Part shown: in pieces, positions 33,230 to 43,134 of the stretch
Position numbering within the stretch: position 1 is the stretch's first letter
How the letters are laid out: every line of letters begins with the position of its first letter
NCBI GenBank assembly: GCA_002338615.1
Contig: DDIS01000085.1
Coordinates: 4,632-68,631 of the forward strand
Source: Proteobacteria bacterium UBA1844
GTDB taxonomy: Bacteria; Pseudomonadota; Gammaproteobacteria; Steroidobacterales; Woeseiaceae
Reading direction: 5' to 3'
DNA length: 64,000 bases
Position numbers and translations under genes: made by a program
Notes under the pieces: generated by a model
Told to the model about the DNA's origin: nothing
The model's input: only the letters and a program-made list of their open reading frames with translations
The model's database searches: none

Positions 33230-34174
33230 TTGAACGATGAATTCACTTTTTCTGGCGATCCTTCGATGCTAATGGCTACAGCAGCATCTGTTGGAGGACA
33301 GGATGAAATTCCCGTGATCGACACTCATGTACATATATGGGATCGAACAAGGCCGCAAGGCGCGCCGTTTCCGCCACAAATGCTTTACGGAGCAGCAACA
33401 CCGGACGTAAAACTAGGTCCCTGGTACAGGCAATATATGACTCCCGCTGGAATCGTAGGAGCTATTGCTGTTGAAGCAAGCCCGTGGATTGAAGATAACC
33501 TGTGGCTGCTACAGGCGTGTGAGCAAGATACGTTTCTGGTCGGTGCAATTGGTAATCTGCGGCCAGAAACCAAGGAATTTCCAGAATACCTGGACCGCTA
33601 CCAGAAATTTCCACTCTTCCTGGGAATACGTCACGGTAATCTATGGGGGTTTGACATTGTTCAACAATCTACAGACGCAGCGTTTCTTGCAGGCCTCAAA
33701 CTTTTAGCCGACGCGGGCCTGGTATTGGAAACGGCAAATCCGCAACTGGACAACATGGATGCGGTTGTCCGCATCAGCGATGCTGTGCCGGAACTCACTA
33801 TCGTAATTACTCATCTGGCTGGCTTTAATCCTCCCATTGCAGCGCTTGATCGGTACGACCGTGTGTTGCGGGAAATTAGGCAACGACCAAGAATTTACGG
33901 AAAAATTTCATACCTTTCACTGTACGAACAGGACGCCGCGCCAAGTCTCGATTTGGCCGACCACAAAGACAAGTTGGATCGGTTGACGGAAGCGTTTGGC
34001 GAGGACAGAGTGGTTGCTGGAGCATTCGAAAATCGGGCTGAAACCGACCTTCGTGTGTTCAGGGAATACTACTCAACCAAACCGCGCATTGTGGCCGAGA
34101 AGTTCTTTTGGAGAAATTCCATCAATGCATACAAATGGAAGAGACGAGAGCAGGGTCAACCCGAAGCAGGTTGA
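33230..34174 (+). CDS. Amidohydrolase-2 family protein lacking the C-terminal aspartate motif (copy C)
   Basis: A 314 aa paralogue of the proteins at 13091 and 24647. The first metal motif is kept (VIDTHVHIWD, H33 and H35) and so are IEASPW-like AVEASPWIEDNLWLLQ, GIRHGNLWGF and ITHLAGF, but the GSDWP aspartate motif reads VAGAFEN, with F266 in the place of the catalytic aspartate. Its N-terminus (NDEFTFSGDPSMLMATAAS) lacks the twin-arginine signal of the other copies; a short frame beginning with ATG at 33237 (MNSLFLAILRC) ends at once, hinting that the signal was lost by frameshift. The start is TTG with GGAG upstream. Lower activity or a changed role is likely. Confidence 0.8.
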   Translation: MNDEFTFSGDPSMLMATAASVGGQDEIPVIDTHVHIWDRTRPQGAPFPPQMLYGAATPDVKLGPWYRQYMTPAGIVGAIAVEASPWIEDNLWLLQACEQDTFLVGAIGNLRPETKEFPEYLDRYQKFPLFLGIRHGNLWGFDIVQQSTDAAFLAGLKLLADAGLVLETANPQLDNMDAVVRISDAVPELTIVITHLAGFNPPIAALDRYDRVLREIRQRPRIYGKISYLSLYEQDAAPSLDLADHKDKLDRLTEAFGEDRVVAGAFENRAETDLRVFREYYSTKPRIVAEKFFWRNSINAYKWKRREQGQPEAG

Positions 34175-34209
34175 ATTCTCGGACCCAGGTTTTTGGAGGT
34201 TATATCGGT

Positions 34210-36654
34210 ATGTTTCTAAGACCTTTTAAGCCAATTGTGGTTATCGCCGCCGCTGGCATAGGTGTGTTTTTATCGATGGCCGCTGTTGCTCAAGAAATCA
34301 GTCCAATAACTGCAGCAGACATCGCGGCAGGGCGCGATACGATCAATGGCTATTGTGCCGGATGCCACGGTGAGGATGGTTCCGACGGTAGCCGCGCCCC
34401 GAGTCTTGTCGACAGCAGTCGTCTCCGCAACGCGAACGACAAGGAAATCGGCGAGATTATTCTTAACGGCACAGACGGCGGTATGCCACCGTTTCCTTTG
34501 AATAGCACGCAGCTTGCACAGGCAGTTGCGTATATTCGCGCGAGCAATCCTTCAGATTTAGAGGAGTTTCCGGCCGAGCAAATTGCAGCGGGAAAATCGT
34601 ACTATTTCGGTGACGGCGGCTGCTCGGATTGTCATATGATTCGTGGCCGGGGCAAAGTGAGTGGTCCTGATCTTTCCGATGTTGCATCACGCTTGACGCT
34701 TGCGGAGATGGGTTCGACTATTGAGGATCCCACGGCGCAAATGGGCATGAAGACGACTACCTGGTGTCCGGGTTGGGCCTTTTGCGCAGACATCGAGTGG
34801 CAAGTCGTAAACGTTGAGTTAACGAATGGGCAAAACGTCCGCGGCTTTGCTCGTAACCAGGGTGAACACGATCTGCAGCTGCAGACTCTCGACGGAAAAT
34901 TCCAGCTACTTACTGAGCATCAATACGTTTCGATTAAACCCGAAGCGAGTTCTTACATGCCGCCCTTCAAAGGAACGCCTAATGAACTGGGTAGCCTGTT
35001 AGCATTTTTGAGTACGCTCAAAGGTGTACCGCTTGGCCCGCTACCCGATGCCCATCAGTCACCAGCTATCAAAAGTAACTCTGATAGTTGGGACGACTGG
35101 CCAACCTATGACGGGCGACCTGATGGCAATCGATATAGTGGGCTTTCACAAATAAACGCACAGAATGTCGATCAATTGCAGGCAGAGTGGATATTCGCAC
35201 CCGGAGGCTCAGGCTTACAAAATACGCCTATTGTTGTCGACGGAGTGATGTACGTTACAGGTGCTGCCCGCGTCTGCGCGCTAGATGCACGCAACGGCCG
35301 TCGAATTTGGTGCGCTCCCCGGATGTCCGGTCAAACGGTACCCGCCGGCAATCAGCAAGCGGGTCCCAGATCTCCCGAGCAAATTGCAAAAGGTGAACCT
35401 GCACCCTTTGGTGGCCTTTCCAAAGCAAGCGGGCCGAATCGAGGCGTCGCCGTTTCCGGTGACCGTGTTTTTTTTGTAAGTGATGATGCCTATCTTGTAA
35501 GTCTGAACCGAGTCACTGGAGCGGTGATGTGGATCCAGGCGTTGCCAGACCCTGACTATAAAGGTGACTATTTCAATACTGCGGCTCCACTGATTGTTGG
35601 CGACCTGGTTGTTGCCGGAATGGCCGGTGGTGACACCCCATTACGCGGATTTTTAATTGCATTCGACGCGGCCACTGGCGAAATGGCATGGCGCTTCTGG
35701 ACAATTCCGGGCCCGGGCGAGCCTGGATCGGAGACCTGGCCCGATCGAGCGTTGCCGACCGGGGGTGGTGCAACCTGGACAACAGGTTCTTTCGATGCGG
35801 AGGCGAATGTACTGTATTGGGCCGTCGGAAATCCTTTTCCTGACAGCGATAGTGCCGAGCGACCCGGCGAAAATCTTTATACAAACTCAGTCGTGGCGCT
35901 GAATCCGGAAACAGGCGAGCCGATATGGCATTTTCAGTTCACACCGCATGATCTGCACGATTGGGATGCGAACCAACCGCTGGTTCTTGCGGATACGATA
36001 TGGAAGGGCAAGCAACGCAAGCTGCTCATGCAAGCAAACCGGAACGGCTATTTTTATGTTCTGGATCGACTGACTGGCGAGTACCTGCTTGGCGCGCCTT
36101 ACGTAAAGAAACTTACCTGGTCAAGTGGAATCGACAAAGATGGAAAGCCAATTCTAACCGATAACAATTGGCCAACCGTGGAGGGCATAGTAACTTGCCC
36201 CGCAGTTCGGGGAGCGACCAACTGGTACGCCAGTTCGTTCAATCCGTCGACCCGATTGTTCTACGTTATGGCAGCGGAGGACTGCTCGACGTACTTCATT
36301 GCCACTTACGGATGGCGGCCGTATCGCAATCCGAAGGATCCAAGCGCGAGATTTGTTCGCGCGTTGGATATCGAGAGTGGTGAGGTAGTCTGGCAAAAGC
36401 CCCTGATTGGTGCTCAGGAAGCCAACTACACAGGAGTTCTTTCGACTGCAGGCGATCTTTTGTTCCACGGGGAGACTGGCGGACGCTTTGCAGCAGTGGA
36501 TGCAAAAACCGGGCGCACTCTCTGGACGTTCCCGGCAAACGACTTTCCGCGCGCATCACCGATGTCGTACGCAGTAGATGGACGACAATTTGTTGCCGTT
36601 GCAATGGGGAGCAACATTATTGCGTTTACCCTGCGAGAGAGCGAGCGCAAATAG
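34210..36654 (+). CDS. Periplasmic PQQ-dependent dehydrogenase with two N-terminal cytochrome c domains
   Basis: An 814 aa protein. Signal peptide residues 1-28 (FKPIVVIAAAGIGVFLSMAAVAQ), first haem C49AGCH53, second haem C138SDCH142, then an eight-bladed PQQ propeller (NRYSGLSQINAQNVDQLQ, TPIVVDGVMYVTGAARV, RGVAVSGDRVFFVSDDAYL, ALNPETGEPIWHFQFTPHDL, HDWDANQPLVL, GYFYVLDRLTGEYL, ALDIESGEVVWQ). The active-site aspartate is expected in LHDWDANQ. The vicinal Cys-Cys of typical PQQ alcohol dehydrogenases is not seen where it should be (before NRGVA). I chose ATG at 34210 after GGAGG; the longer frame overlaps the previous gene. It would oxidise an alcohol or sugar in the periplasm and pass electrons through its own haems; in known enzymes the haem is usually C-terminal. 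Confidence 0.9.
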   Translation: MFLRPFKPIVVIAAAGIGVFLSMAAVAQEISPITAADIAAGRDTINGYCAGCHGEDGSDGSRAPSLVDSSRLRNANDKEIGEIILNGTDGGMPPFPLNSTQLAQAVAYIRASNPSDLEEFPAEQIAAGKSYYFGDGGCSDCHMIRGRGKVSGPDLSDVASRLTLAEMGSTIEDPTAQMGMKTTTWCPGWAFCADIEWQVVNVELTNGQNVRGFARNQGEHDLQLQTLDGKFQLLTEHQYVSIKPEASSYMPPFKGTPNELGSLLAFLSTLKGVPLGPLPDAHQSPAIKSNSDSWDDWPTYDGRPDGNRYSGLSQINAQNVDQLQAEWIFAPGGSGLQNTPIVVDGVMYVTGAARVCALDARNGRRIWCAPRMSGQTVPAGNQQAGPRSPEQIAKGEPAPFGGLSKASGPNRGVAVSGDRVFFVSDDAYLVSLNRVTGAVMWIQALPDPDYKGDYFNTAAPLIVGDLVVAGMAGGDTPLRGFLIAFDAATGEMAWRFWTIPGPGEPGSETWPDRALPTGGGATWTTGSFDAEANVLYWAVGNPFPDSDSAERPGENLYTNSVVALNPETGEPIWHFQFTPHDLHDWDANQPLVLADTIWKGKQRKLLMQANRNGYFYVLDRLTGEYLLGAPYVKKLTWSSGIDKDGKPILTDNNWPTVEGIVTCPAVRGATNWYASSFNPSTRLFYVMAAEDCSTYFIATYGWRPYRNPKDPSARFVRALDIESGEVVWQKPLIGAQEANYTGVLSTAGDLLFHGETGGRFAAVDAKTGRTLWTFPANDFPRASPMSYAVDGRQFVAVAMGSNIIAFTLRESERK

Positions 36655-36727
36655 TCCGGATTAGCAATCACACAGGTATCAGATCAAGCACAAAAAATTG
36701 TGGCGCCACCTGGATGGAGAAAAGTAA

Positions 36728-37195
36728 ATGAAATTAAGCATCGCGAAAAAATTGATTGGTGGATCCGTATTGCTCGCGTCTGCATTTGCCTTAGCAGTCG
36801 AGCTTAGCGGATCTTTTCGTTTGTCCGCTGTAGAAATTAATGGCTTGCTTGCAGAGACGACTAATGGACTTGCCTTCACTCGACTGCCTACGGGTACCAG
36901 TGGTCCTGTCGTCGTCGCAGTTCGACGTGAGACGAGCGGTGAGGTAGAGATTCACGAGCATTTCCACGATATTTTCGTGGCACAGTCAGGCCGAGCGTCA
37001 GTCCTGTTAGGTGGTGACGTCGAAGGCCAACACGAGACATCGCCTGGTGAATGGCTAGGCGGTACCATGGTTGGCTCACAAACCTATAAGTTTGAAGCCG
37101 GCGATGTGATCTGGATACCAGCGGGCGTACCGCACAGGATGCTAATTCCGGACGGAGGAACCTTCATATATTTAGCGTTCAAGTACCCGAAGTAA
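36728..37195 (+). CDS. Exported cupin-domain protein
   Basis: A 155 aa protein with an N-terminal hydrophobic segment (KLIGGSVLLASAFALAVEL) and a single cupin. The metal-ligand motifs are HEHFHDIFVAQSGRA (first) and GDVIWIPAGVPHRM (second), with the usual spacing. Small secreted cupins of this kind may bind or isomerise a sugar or aromatic ligand. It follows the PQQ dehydrogenase by 73 bp with a GGAG site, and precedes the tannase-like gene. Enzymatic role unknown. Confidence 0.8.
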   Translation: MKLSIAKKLIGGSVLLASAFALAVELSGSFRLSAVEINGLLAETTNGLAFTRLPTGTSGPVVVAVRRETSGEVEIHEHFHDIFVAQSGRASVLLGGDVEGQHETSPGEWLGGTMVGSQTYKFEAGDVIWIPAGVPHRMLIPDGGTFIYLAFKYPK

Positions 37196-37250
37196 TTTCA
37201 GTTTGGTCAGACGCGAAGTAACGAGAAGACGCAAGATTGAGAAGAAAAAA

Positions 37251-38942
37251 ATGAACAAACGCTTTCTACCCTCCGATGGCTGCCGTCGCATGAATTTGCG
37301 AGACGCAATTTTTCTTTCAATATTGCTCTGCAGCGCCTGTACGGACGACCCCGTAAATCCGAACCTTGAGGCAGACGACAACGACACGGGAACACCGACG
37401 TTCTCAGCGCGATGCTCAGCCCTCACTGACCTTGCACTTGAGGCCGGCAAAATTGTCGCAGCCAACTGGACCGAAGAATCGCCTTTCTCTGATTTGTCAG
37501 ATGATCCCAACGGCCCGACTACCCCGATTCCTGCGCACTGCACAGTGCGGGCCAAGATGACACCAACCTCGAATTCCGACATAAACATCGAAATCTGGCT
37601 GCCTGCGGATGGTTGGAACGGCCGTTTCCTGGGCGTCGGGAACGGCGGTTATGCTGGCGATTTGAACGTGAGCCATATGGCGATAGCCTTACAGCGCGGA
37701 TATGCGACGGCCACGACGGATACCGGGCACGGTTTGGTCGGGACAGAGGTTTGGGTCCCTGGCAACCCTGAGAAGGTGGAAGATTATGGTCACCGGGCGA
37801 TACACCTGGCCGCCGTTGTAGGCAAGCGTCTCGTTGCCGTATTTTATGGCTCCCCGCCAGAATATTCCTATTTCTCGTCCTGCTCGAACGGTGGGAGGCA
37901 GGCCCTCATGGAAGCCGTACGTTATCCGGATGACTACGACGGGATCATCGCCGGCGCTCCTGCTGCCGATTTAAATGGCCTGCTGATTGCGTCGATGGGG
38001 AGAAATGCTGAGATCTTGCACGACACGCCGATCGATCAATCCATGGCAGTTCTGATCTCCGACGCGGTCATAAAGCAGTGCGATGTGAACGACGGCGTTG
38101 CCGACGGCGTCATCGCCAGTCCACCAGCGTGTGACTTTGACGCGAGTTCGCTCGCATGTACCACAGACAAGCAGCAAAATTGCCTTACGCCAGCACAGGT
38201 CGAGGCCTTGACCGAAATTCGAGCGCCGCGCCTGGACAGTGAGGGCCGATATCTTGGTGCCGGATTTTCGGTCGGTGGCGAGTCCTCAATTCCACCGAGT
38301 GGCGGCTGGGGTCCATGGATTCTCGGATCGCGCGAAGCACCATCGATCCAGTGGAGTTTCTTCCACCGATATATGCAGGATTTCTTAATGGAAAACCCGG
38401 ATTGGTCGATCGAGGATTTTGACTTGGAGCGGGATATCGCCCACGGAAGGTCAAAACTGGGCGCCGTACTTGACGCAAACGACCCGAACTTGTCAGCGTT
38501 TGCTGAAAGCGGTGGCAAATTGATAATTTGGCACGGTTGGTCCGACGCAGCGATCCCTGCAAGGTCATCGATTCACCTGTTCGAATCCATGATTGACGAG
38601 ATGGGTGATCAAGCTGTCGGGGATTTCGCACGCCTGTACATGGCACCGGGAGTCCATCACTGTGCGTTCGGACCTGGGCCATGGTCATTTAATCCGCTTG
38701 CGGCTGTTCACCCACTGGAACCACGACGAGACATGGCAGCCACGATGGAGCGGTGGGTGGAAAATGGCGTTGCCCCGGCGGAACTCATCGCCGTATTGCC
38801 GAAAGACCCGATGGCAGCTTTCCGGGGAGACTACCCGGTTGAGGCTGAAAAAGAAGGTTTGCTCTGTCCCTATCCCGAGGAAGCACACTACGCTGGCGCT
38901 GGTGATCCTGCGCTTGCCGATTCCTACGAATGTCGAAACTGA
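37251..38942 (+). CDS. Tannase / feruloyl esterase family protein
   Basis: A 563 aa serine esterase. The nucleophile is in C211-S212-NGG (CSNGGRQALMEA) and the histidine in VHH470-C471, giving the Cys-Ser-Asp-His-Cys arrangement in which a disulfide joins the two catalytic residues, diagnostic for tannase-family esterases. Other blocks are NGRFLGVGNGGYAG, GYATATTDTGH and YDGIIAGAPAAD. An N-terminal hydrophobic segment with ILLCSAC suggests a lipoprotein-like or secreted protein. I chose the ATG at 37251; a longer frame from 37203 adds basic residues only. It hydrolyses aromatic or phenolic ester bonds, hinting that the island substrate carries a phenolic acyl group. Substrate unknown. Confidence 0.87.
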   Translation: MNKRFLPSDGCRRMNLRDAIFLSILLCSACTDDPVNPNLEADDNDTGTPTFSARCSALTDLALEAGKIVAANWTEESPFSDLSDDPNGPTTPIPAHCTVRAKMTPTSNSDINIEIWLPADGWNGRFLGVGNGGYAGDLNVSHMAIALQRGYATATTDTGHGLVGTEVWVPGNPEKVEDYGHRAIHLAAVVGKRLVAVFYGSPPEYSYFSSCSNGGRQALMEAVRYPDDYDGIIAGAPAADLNGLLIASMGRNAEILHDTPIDQSMAVLISDAVIKQCDVNDGVADGVIASPPACDFDASSLACTTDKQQNCLTPAQVEALTEIRAPRLDSEGRYLGAGFSVGGESSIPPSGGWGPWILGSREAPSIQWSFFHRYMQDFLMENPDWSIEDFDLERDIAHGRSKLGAVLDANDPNLSAFAESGGKLIIWHGWSDAAIPARSSIHLFESMIDEMGDQAVGDFARLYMAPGVHHCAFGPGPWSFNPLAAVHPLEPRRDMAATMERWVENGVAPAELIAVLPKDPMAAFRGDYPVEAEKEGLLCPYPEEAHYAGAGDPALADSYECRN

Positions 38943-39125
38943 CGATCAGGAAATCTCTCGCCCGCCGGAACGGTCGCAGATCGCCCCAGTAGTACAATGA
39001 ATTTTCTTCGGGAGAAAAACAATGTTCATCGAAAATCTACGCTTCGCGACTATGTAATGGGCGTGGGGTACCGCTGACTAAAGCGCGCGCATCGCTTGCC
39101 CAATGCATCAGAGATCCGCGTCAGC

Positions 39126-40172
39126 CTATGTGGCAAGCCAGCCGTCGAGTTGCTCCAGGTACGGCCGCACATCACCAATATTTTCCGCGACCCAGTCCGG
39201 ATTGTAATACGTATCGAGGTAGCGCTCACCACTGTCGCACAGGAGCGTAACAACTGAACCAACGCTGTCGTCCCGCATCATTTGTTCGGCGACGCTGAGC
39301 GCACCCCACAAGTTCGTTCCCGTAGACGCACCGGCTTTTCTGCGAATTATTTTTTCCAGCCAGAGTACAGTGGCAATGCTGGCGGCATCGGGAACCAGCA
39401 TCATTTCATCGACCACGTCAGGCTGGAACGAATACTCAACTTTCGGCCGACCAATACCTTCAATACGACTCGATGCATCGCATTCATAGTTGCGGTCATT
39501 CCTGATGTAGCTTTCATAGAAAGCAGAGTTCTCGGGGTCTACTACAACAAGTCTTGTGTCATAGCCTTTGTACCGGATGTAGCGACCGATGGTCGCAGAC
39601 GTACCACCCGTGCCAGCGCTCATTACGATCGCAGCTGGTACGGCCCAGGGCTCACGTTCCATCTGGTGAAAGATGCTTTCGGCAATATTGTTGTTGCCGC
39701 GCCAGTCAGTAGCGCGCTCGGCGTACATGAACTGGTCCATAAAATAGCCGTCAATCTCTGCGGCAAGTGCAATGGCGGCGCCATGCATTTCTGGCGCGGA
39801 ATTGACGTAGTGGCATCGCCCGCCGTAATGCTCGATTTGCTGGATCTTGCTCCTGGCCGTGCTTCGTGGCATCACCGCGACAAACGGCAAGCCGATCATC
39901 TTCGCGAAATAGGCCTCGGAGACGGCCGTGCTACCGGATGACGCTTCTATAATTGTTGTTCCCTGGTGAAGCTTGCCGTTGACGAGTGCGTACAGAAACA
40001 GGGACCGCGCCAGGCGGTGCTTCAAGCTGCCTGTCGGGTGCGTGCTTTCATCCTTGAGATAGAGATGCACACGGCTTAGTTTCGGAATGTCGAGGCGAAA
40101 AAGATGTGTGTCTGCCGAGCGATGTGCGTCGGCCTCTATCTGGCCAATCGCCTGTTTGATCCAATTACGCAT
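39126..40172 (-). CDS. PLP-dependent cysteine desulfhydrase / cysteine synthase-like (Cds1 family)
   Basis: A 348 aa fold-type II PLP enzyme. The Schiff-base lysine is K51 in [19 protein letters not shown], a sequence characteristic of the Cds1 group of H2S-producing L-cysteine desulfhydrases. Other features: [16 protein letters not shown], and the phosphate-binding [15 protein letters not shown]. It degrades L-cysteine to pyruvate, ammonia and sulfide, or acts as a cysteine synthase. A GGAG site precedes the ATG. It is divergent from the copper cassette, and sulfide could help in copper sequestration, but a functional link is not shown. Confidence 0.85.
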   Translation of the reverse strand: MRNWIKQAIGQIEADAHRSADTHLFRLDIPKLSRVHLYLKDESTHPTGSLKHRLARSLFLYALVNGKLHQGTTIIEASSGSTAVSEAYFAKMIGLPFVAVMPRSTARSKIQQIEHYGGRCHYVNSAPEMHGAAIALAAEIDGYFMDQFMYAERATDWRGNNNIAESIFHQMEREPWAVPAAIVMSAGTGGTSATIGRYIRYKGYDTRLVVVDPENSAFYESYIRNDRNYECDASSRIEGIGRPKVEYSFQPDVVDEMMLVPDAASIATVLWLEKIIRRKAGASTGTNLWGALSVAEQMMRDDSVGSVVTLLCDSGERYLDTYYNPDWVAENIGDVRPYLEQLDGWLAT

Positions 40173-40364
40173 CCGGCAACTCCATCGGTGAGTCTGACTT
40201 CCATCGGAATTCTGATCTATTCGTGGAGTGCTTATGATACAGGTCGCTGTTTGAAGCTGCGCGGGGAGCCGCTAACTAGCGCTTGCCGGTGAAGAATTTA
40301 AACGCTTTCACTGGCATGCGCCGAAGGATCCGGCCCAGGGTAGAAAAAATCGAATAATCAGTCC

Positions 40365-40395
40365 TTGACCTTCCTATCATGGGAAGGTTTATGAT
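40365..40395 (+). promoter_or_regulatory. CueR-type copper-responsive promoter
   Basis: A -35 hexamer TTGACC (40365-40370) and a -10 hexamer TATGAT (40390-40395) are separated by 19 bp, the long spacer of MerR-family promoters. Between them is the inverted repeat ACCTTCC - N7 - GGAAGGT, the standard copper-efflux operator. It drives cueR and the copper ATPase just downstream. Confidence 0.9.
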
Positions 40396-40447
40396 CAAGC
40401 AACCACGTTGATGTTTGCCGTCCGAAAACGCGTGCCAGGAGTTATGA

Positions 40448-40843
40448 ATGAACATTGGACAGGTCGCAAAGGTCACCTCGGTGCCCGCAAAGCGTATAAG
40501 GTACTACGAGCAAATTGGCCTGTTGAAACCGGCACAGCGTACTGATGCCGGCTACCGTGTTTACGGAGATGGCGATATTCACAGCTTGCGCTTTATCCGC
40601 CGTGCCCGCGGCCTGGGGTTTTCAATGGCCCAGATCAGCAAGCTGCTCGCGCTTTGGCAGGATCAGTGTCGGAGCAGTGCCGAGGTAAAGGCCGTGGCTG
40701 CATCCCATATCAAAGAATTAAAAATAAAGATTGGCGAATTGCAATCGATGGTCGACACGCTGGCGAATCTGGCCGATCAATGTGACGGCGATGACCGGCC
40801 CGACTGCCCGATCATTGCTGAACTCCAGGGAGATAAATCATGA
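40448..40843 (+). CDS. cueR: Copper(I)-responsive MerR-family regulator
   Basis: A 131 aa MerR-family activator with the N-terminal winged helix ([19 protein letters not shown]) and a dimerisation helix. The copper-binding loop is C112-DGDDRPD-C120, the same spacing and residue numbers as in E. coli CueR. It activates the 19 bp-spaced promoter in front of it when Cu(I) or Ag(I) rises. AGGAG precedes the ATG, and it overlaps the ATPase gene by 4 bp (ATGA), so it is self-regulated with its target. Confidence 0.95.
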   Translation: MNIGQVAKVTSVPAKRIRYYEQIGLLKPAQRTDAGYRVYGDGDIHSLRFIRRARGLGFSMAQISKLLALWQDQCRSSAEVKAVAASHIKELKIKIGELQSMVDTLANLADQCDGDDRPDCPIIAELQGDKS

Positions 40844-43062
40844 GCGCGAAATGGACCTGTCCAATGCACCCTGAGGTGCAAGCGGAAAAAGCGGGCGACT
40901 GCCCAAAGTGTGGCATGGCGTTGGAGCGGGATACGGTCGTCACGACGAAGCGCCAATATACGTGTCCCATGCACCCGGAGATCGTGCGTGACCAGCCGGG
41001 CGACTGTCCTATCTGTGGTATGGCACTCGAAGCCATGGTTGCCGATAGTGAGGAAGACACCAGCGAACTCGACGATATGACGCGACGGTTCTGGGTCAGC
41101 GCTGCGTTTTCGCTGCCATTGTTCGTGTACGCGATGGGTGATCTCGTACCCGGCCAGCCGCTGCAGAACCTGTTACCCGCTGAGTGGCGGGAATGGGCAC
41201 AGTTCGTATTCGCAGCGCCTGTCGTTTTGTGGGGTGGCTGGCCATTCTTTGTGCGTGGCTGGCGTTCGATTCGAAGCCTGAATCTCAACATGTTCACGTT
41301 GATTGCGCTCGGCGTCGGCGTTGCGTTCGTGTACTCCCTCGTCGCAACTGTCTTTCCGGGAATAATTCCCGATACATTCAGGGACCATGCCGGCGGCGTT
41401 GCAGTGTATTACGAAGCCGCCGCTGTGATTACGACCCTGGTCCTGCTTGGCCAGGTGCTGGAATTGAAAGCACGAAGTCAAACCTCCGGCGCCATCCGCG
41501 CACTTCTCGAACTGGCTCCGCCGACGGCTCGTCGCCTGGGTGATGACGGCAATGAAACAGAGGTATCTCTCGACGTGCTGGCTGAAGGCGACCGCTTGCG
41601 CGTCCGCCCTGGTGAAAAAGTCCCGGTCGATGGCACGGTAGACGAAGGCCATAGCTCCGTTGACGAGTCCATGATAAGCGGCGAACCGATCCCGGTGGAG
41701 AAGCGGGTTGGTGATTCCGTGATCGGCGGTACCGTCAATGGGACCGGTAGTTTCGTAATGAACGTGACGCAGGTCGGCGACAATACCTTGCTCGCGCAGA
41801 TTGTGCGTATGGTGGCGGAGGCGCAACGCAGCCGGGCGCCTATCCAGCGACTGGTGGACCAGGTTGCAGCCTGGTTTGTGCCGGCCGTTGTCGTCGTGGC
41901 AGTCATTACGTTCGTGGTCTGGTCGTTAGTCGGCCCTGAGCCCGCCATGGCATTTGCTATTGTGAACGCCGTCGCGGTGCTGATCATTGCCTGTCCCTGT
42001 GCACTGGGACTTGCAACGCCGATGTCGATCATGGTCGGCACAGGCAAAGGCGCACAGCACGGTATCCTGATCAAAAATGCCGAAGCGCTCGAAACCCTGG
42101 AGCGGGTCGATACGATCGTTGTCGATAAGACCGGCACACTGACCGAAGGTCGTCCGGCGCTGGTGATGATCGAATCAACGGGTTCGTTCGACGATGACCG
42201 GCTGTTGGCTTTGACAGCAGCAGTGGAGGATGCCAGTGAGCATCCCCTGGCACGGGCAATAGTAGGCGAGGCGGAACGTCGCTCGATGGCTATTGAGAAA
42301 GTCAGCGATTTCAACTCCATAACGGGCGAAGGCGTGCAGGCGCACGTTGGCAAGGAGTTCGTGGCGATTGGCAATGAAAAGCTCATGCAGGGTCTGGGTG
42401 CCTCTGATGCCGCATTGGTGGAAAAAGCAAACAGCCATCGGGCAGAAGGGCAAACGGTCATGTTCGTTGCCGTTGATGGGCAAGCAGCCGGTCTTATCGG
42501 CGTAGCGGATCCCATAAAAGCCACGACTCCGGACGCTATCAGGAAACTTCATGCGGCGGGCTTGAGAATTGTCATGTTGACCGGCGACAGCGAAGCGACG
42601 GCCAGAGCGGTTGCAGAACAAATCGGTATTGACGAAGTCCATGCGGGTGTTTCGCCCGATGACAAGAATCGGGTTGTTCGGGAAATGCAGGCGGCCGGAG
42701 CGTTTGTTGCGATGGCCGGTGACGGCATCAACGATGCGCCGGCGCTCGCGCAGGCGAATGTCGGTATTGCCATGGGCACGGGTACCGATGTCGCTATGGA
42801 GAGCGCCAGTATTACGCTGGTGCACGGCGACCTGCTTGGCGTGGCGCGAGCACGCGTGTTGAGCCAGGCGACGATGCGGAATATTCGACAAAACCTCTTC
42901 TTCGCATTTGCCTACAATACAGCGGGCATTCCGATTGCAGCGGGTGTCTTGTATCCGTTCTTCGGTCTCCTGCTGAGCCCGATGATTGCCGCCGCCGCCA
43001 TGAGCCTGAGCTCGGTATCAGTGATCGGCAACGCACTGCGACTGCGCCGCTTGAAATTGTAG
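40840..43062 (+). CDS. copA: Copper-exporting P1B-type ATPase with two N-terminal heavy-metal-binding modules
   Basis: A 740 aa P-type ATPase. In place of CxxC ferredoxin-like domains, it begins with two copies of a short metal-binding module (TCPMHPEV...[10 protein letters not shown] and TCPMHPEI...[10 protein letters not shown]). Then come the transmembrane helices with C385-P-C387 in [13 protein letters not shown], the actuator loop [14 protein letters not shown], the phosphorylated aspartate D429 in DKTGTLTEG, the SEHPLA histidine-proline motif, and [16 protein letters not shown]. It pumps Cu(I) or Ag(I) across the inner membrane. It is coupled to cueR by a 4 bp overlap; the multicopper oxidase gene starts 72 bp later. 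Confidence 0.95.
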   Translation: MSAKWTCPMHPEVQAEKAGDCPKCGMALERDTVVTTKRQYTCPMHPEIVRDQPGDCPICGMALEAMVADSEEDTSELDDMTRRFWVSAAFSLPLFVYAMGDLVPGQPLQNLLPAEWREWAQFVFAAPVVLWGGWPFFVRGWRSIRSLNLNMFTLIALGVGVAFVYSLVATVFPGIIPDTFRDHAGGVAVYYEAAAVITTLVLLGQVLELKARSQTSGAIRALLELAPPTARRLGDDGNETEVSLDVLAEGDRLRVRPGEKVPVDGTVDEGHSSVDESMISGEPIPVEKRVGDSVIGGTVNGTGSFVMNVTQVGDNTLLAQIVRMVAEAQRSRAPIQRLVDQVAAWFVPAVVVVAVITFVVWSLVGPEPAMAFAIVNAVAVLIIACPCALGLATPMSIMVGTGKGAQHGILIKNAEALETLERVDTIVVDKTGTLTEGRPALVMIESTGSFDDDRLLALTAAVEDASEHPLARAIVGEAERRSMAIEKVSDFNSITGEGVQAHVGKEFVAIGNEKLMQGLGASDAALVEKANSHRAEGQTVMFVAVDGQAAGLIGVADPIKATTPDAIRKLHAAGLRIVMLTGDSEATARAVAEQIGIDEVHAGVSPDDKNRVVREMQAAGAFVAMAGDGINDAPALAQANVGIAMGTGTDVAMESASITLVHGDLLGVARARVLSQATMRNIRQNLFFAFAYNTAGIPIAAGVLYPFFGLLLSPMIAAAAMSLSSVSVIGNALRLRRLKL

Positions 43063-43134
43063 TGCGCACGATTAACTGGATGACGCAGTGGATAAATACG
43101 GGTCGTTCATCTATTGCTCGAATTGTCGGGGACG

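Noticed and set aside
41478..42524. 348-codon minus-strand open frame inside the copper ATPase
   Set aside because: Low-complexity Ser/Thr/Ala/Pro translation, antisense to the conserved P-type ATPase core.
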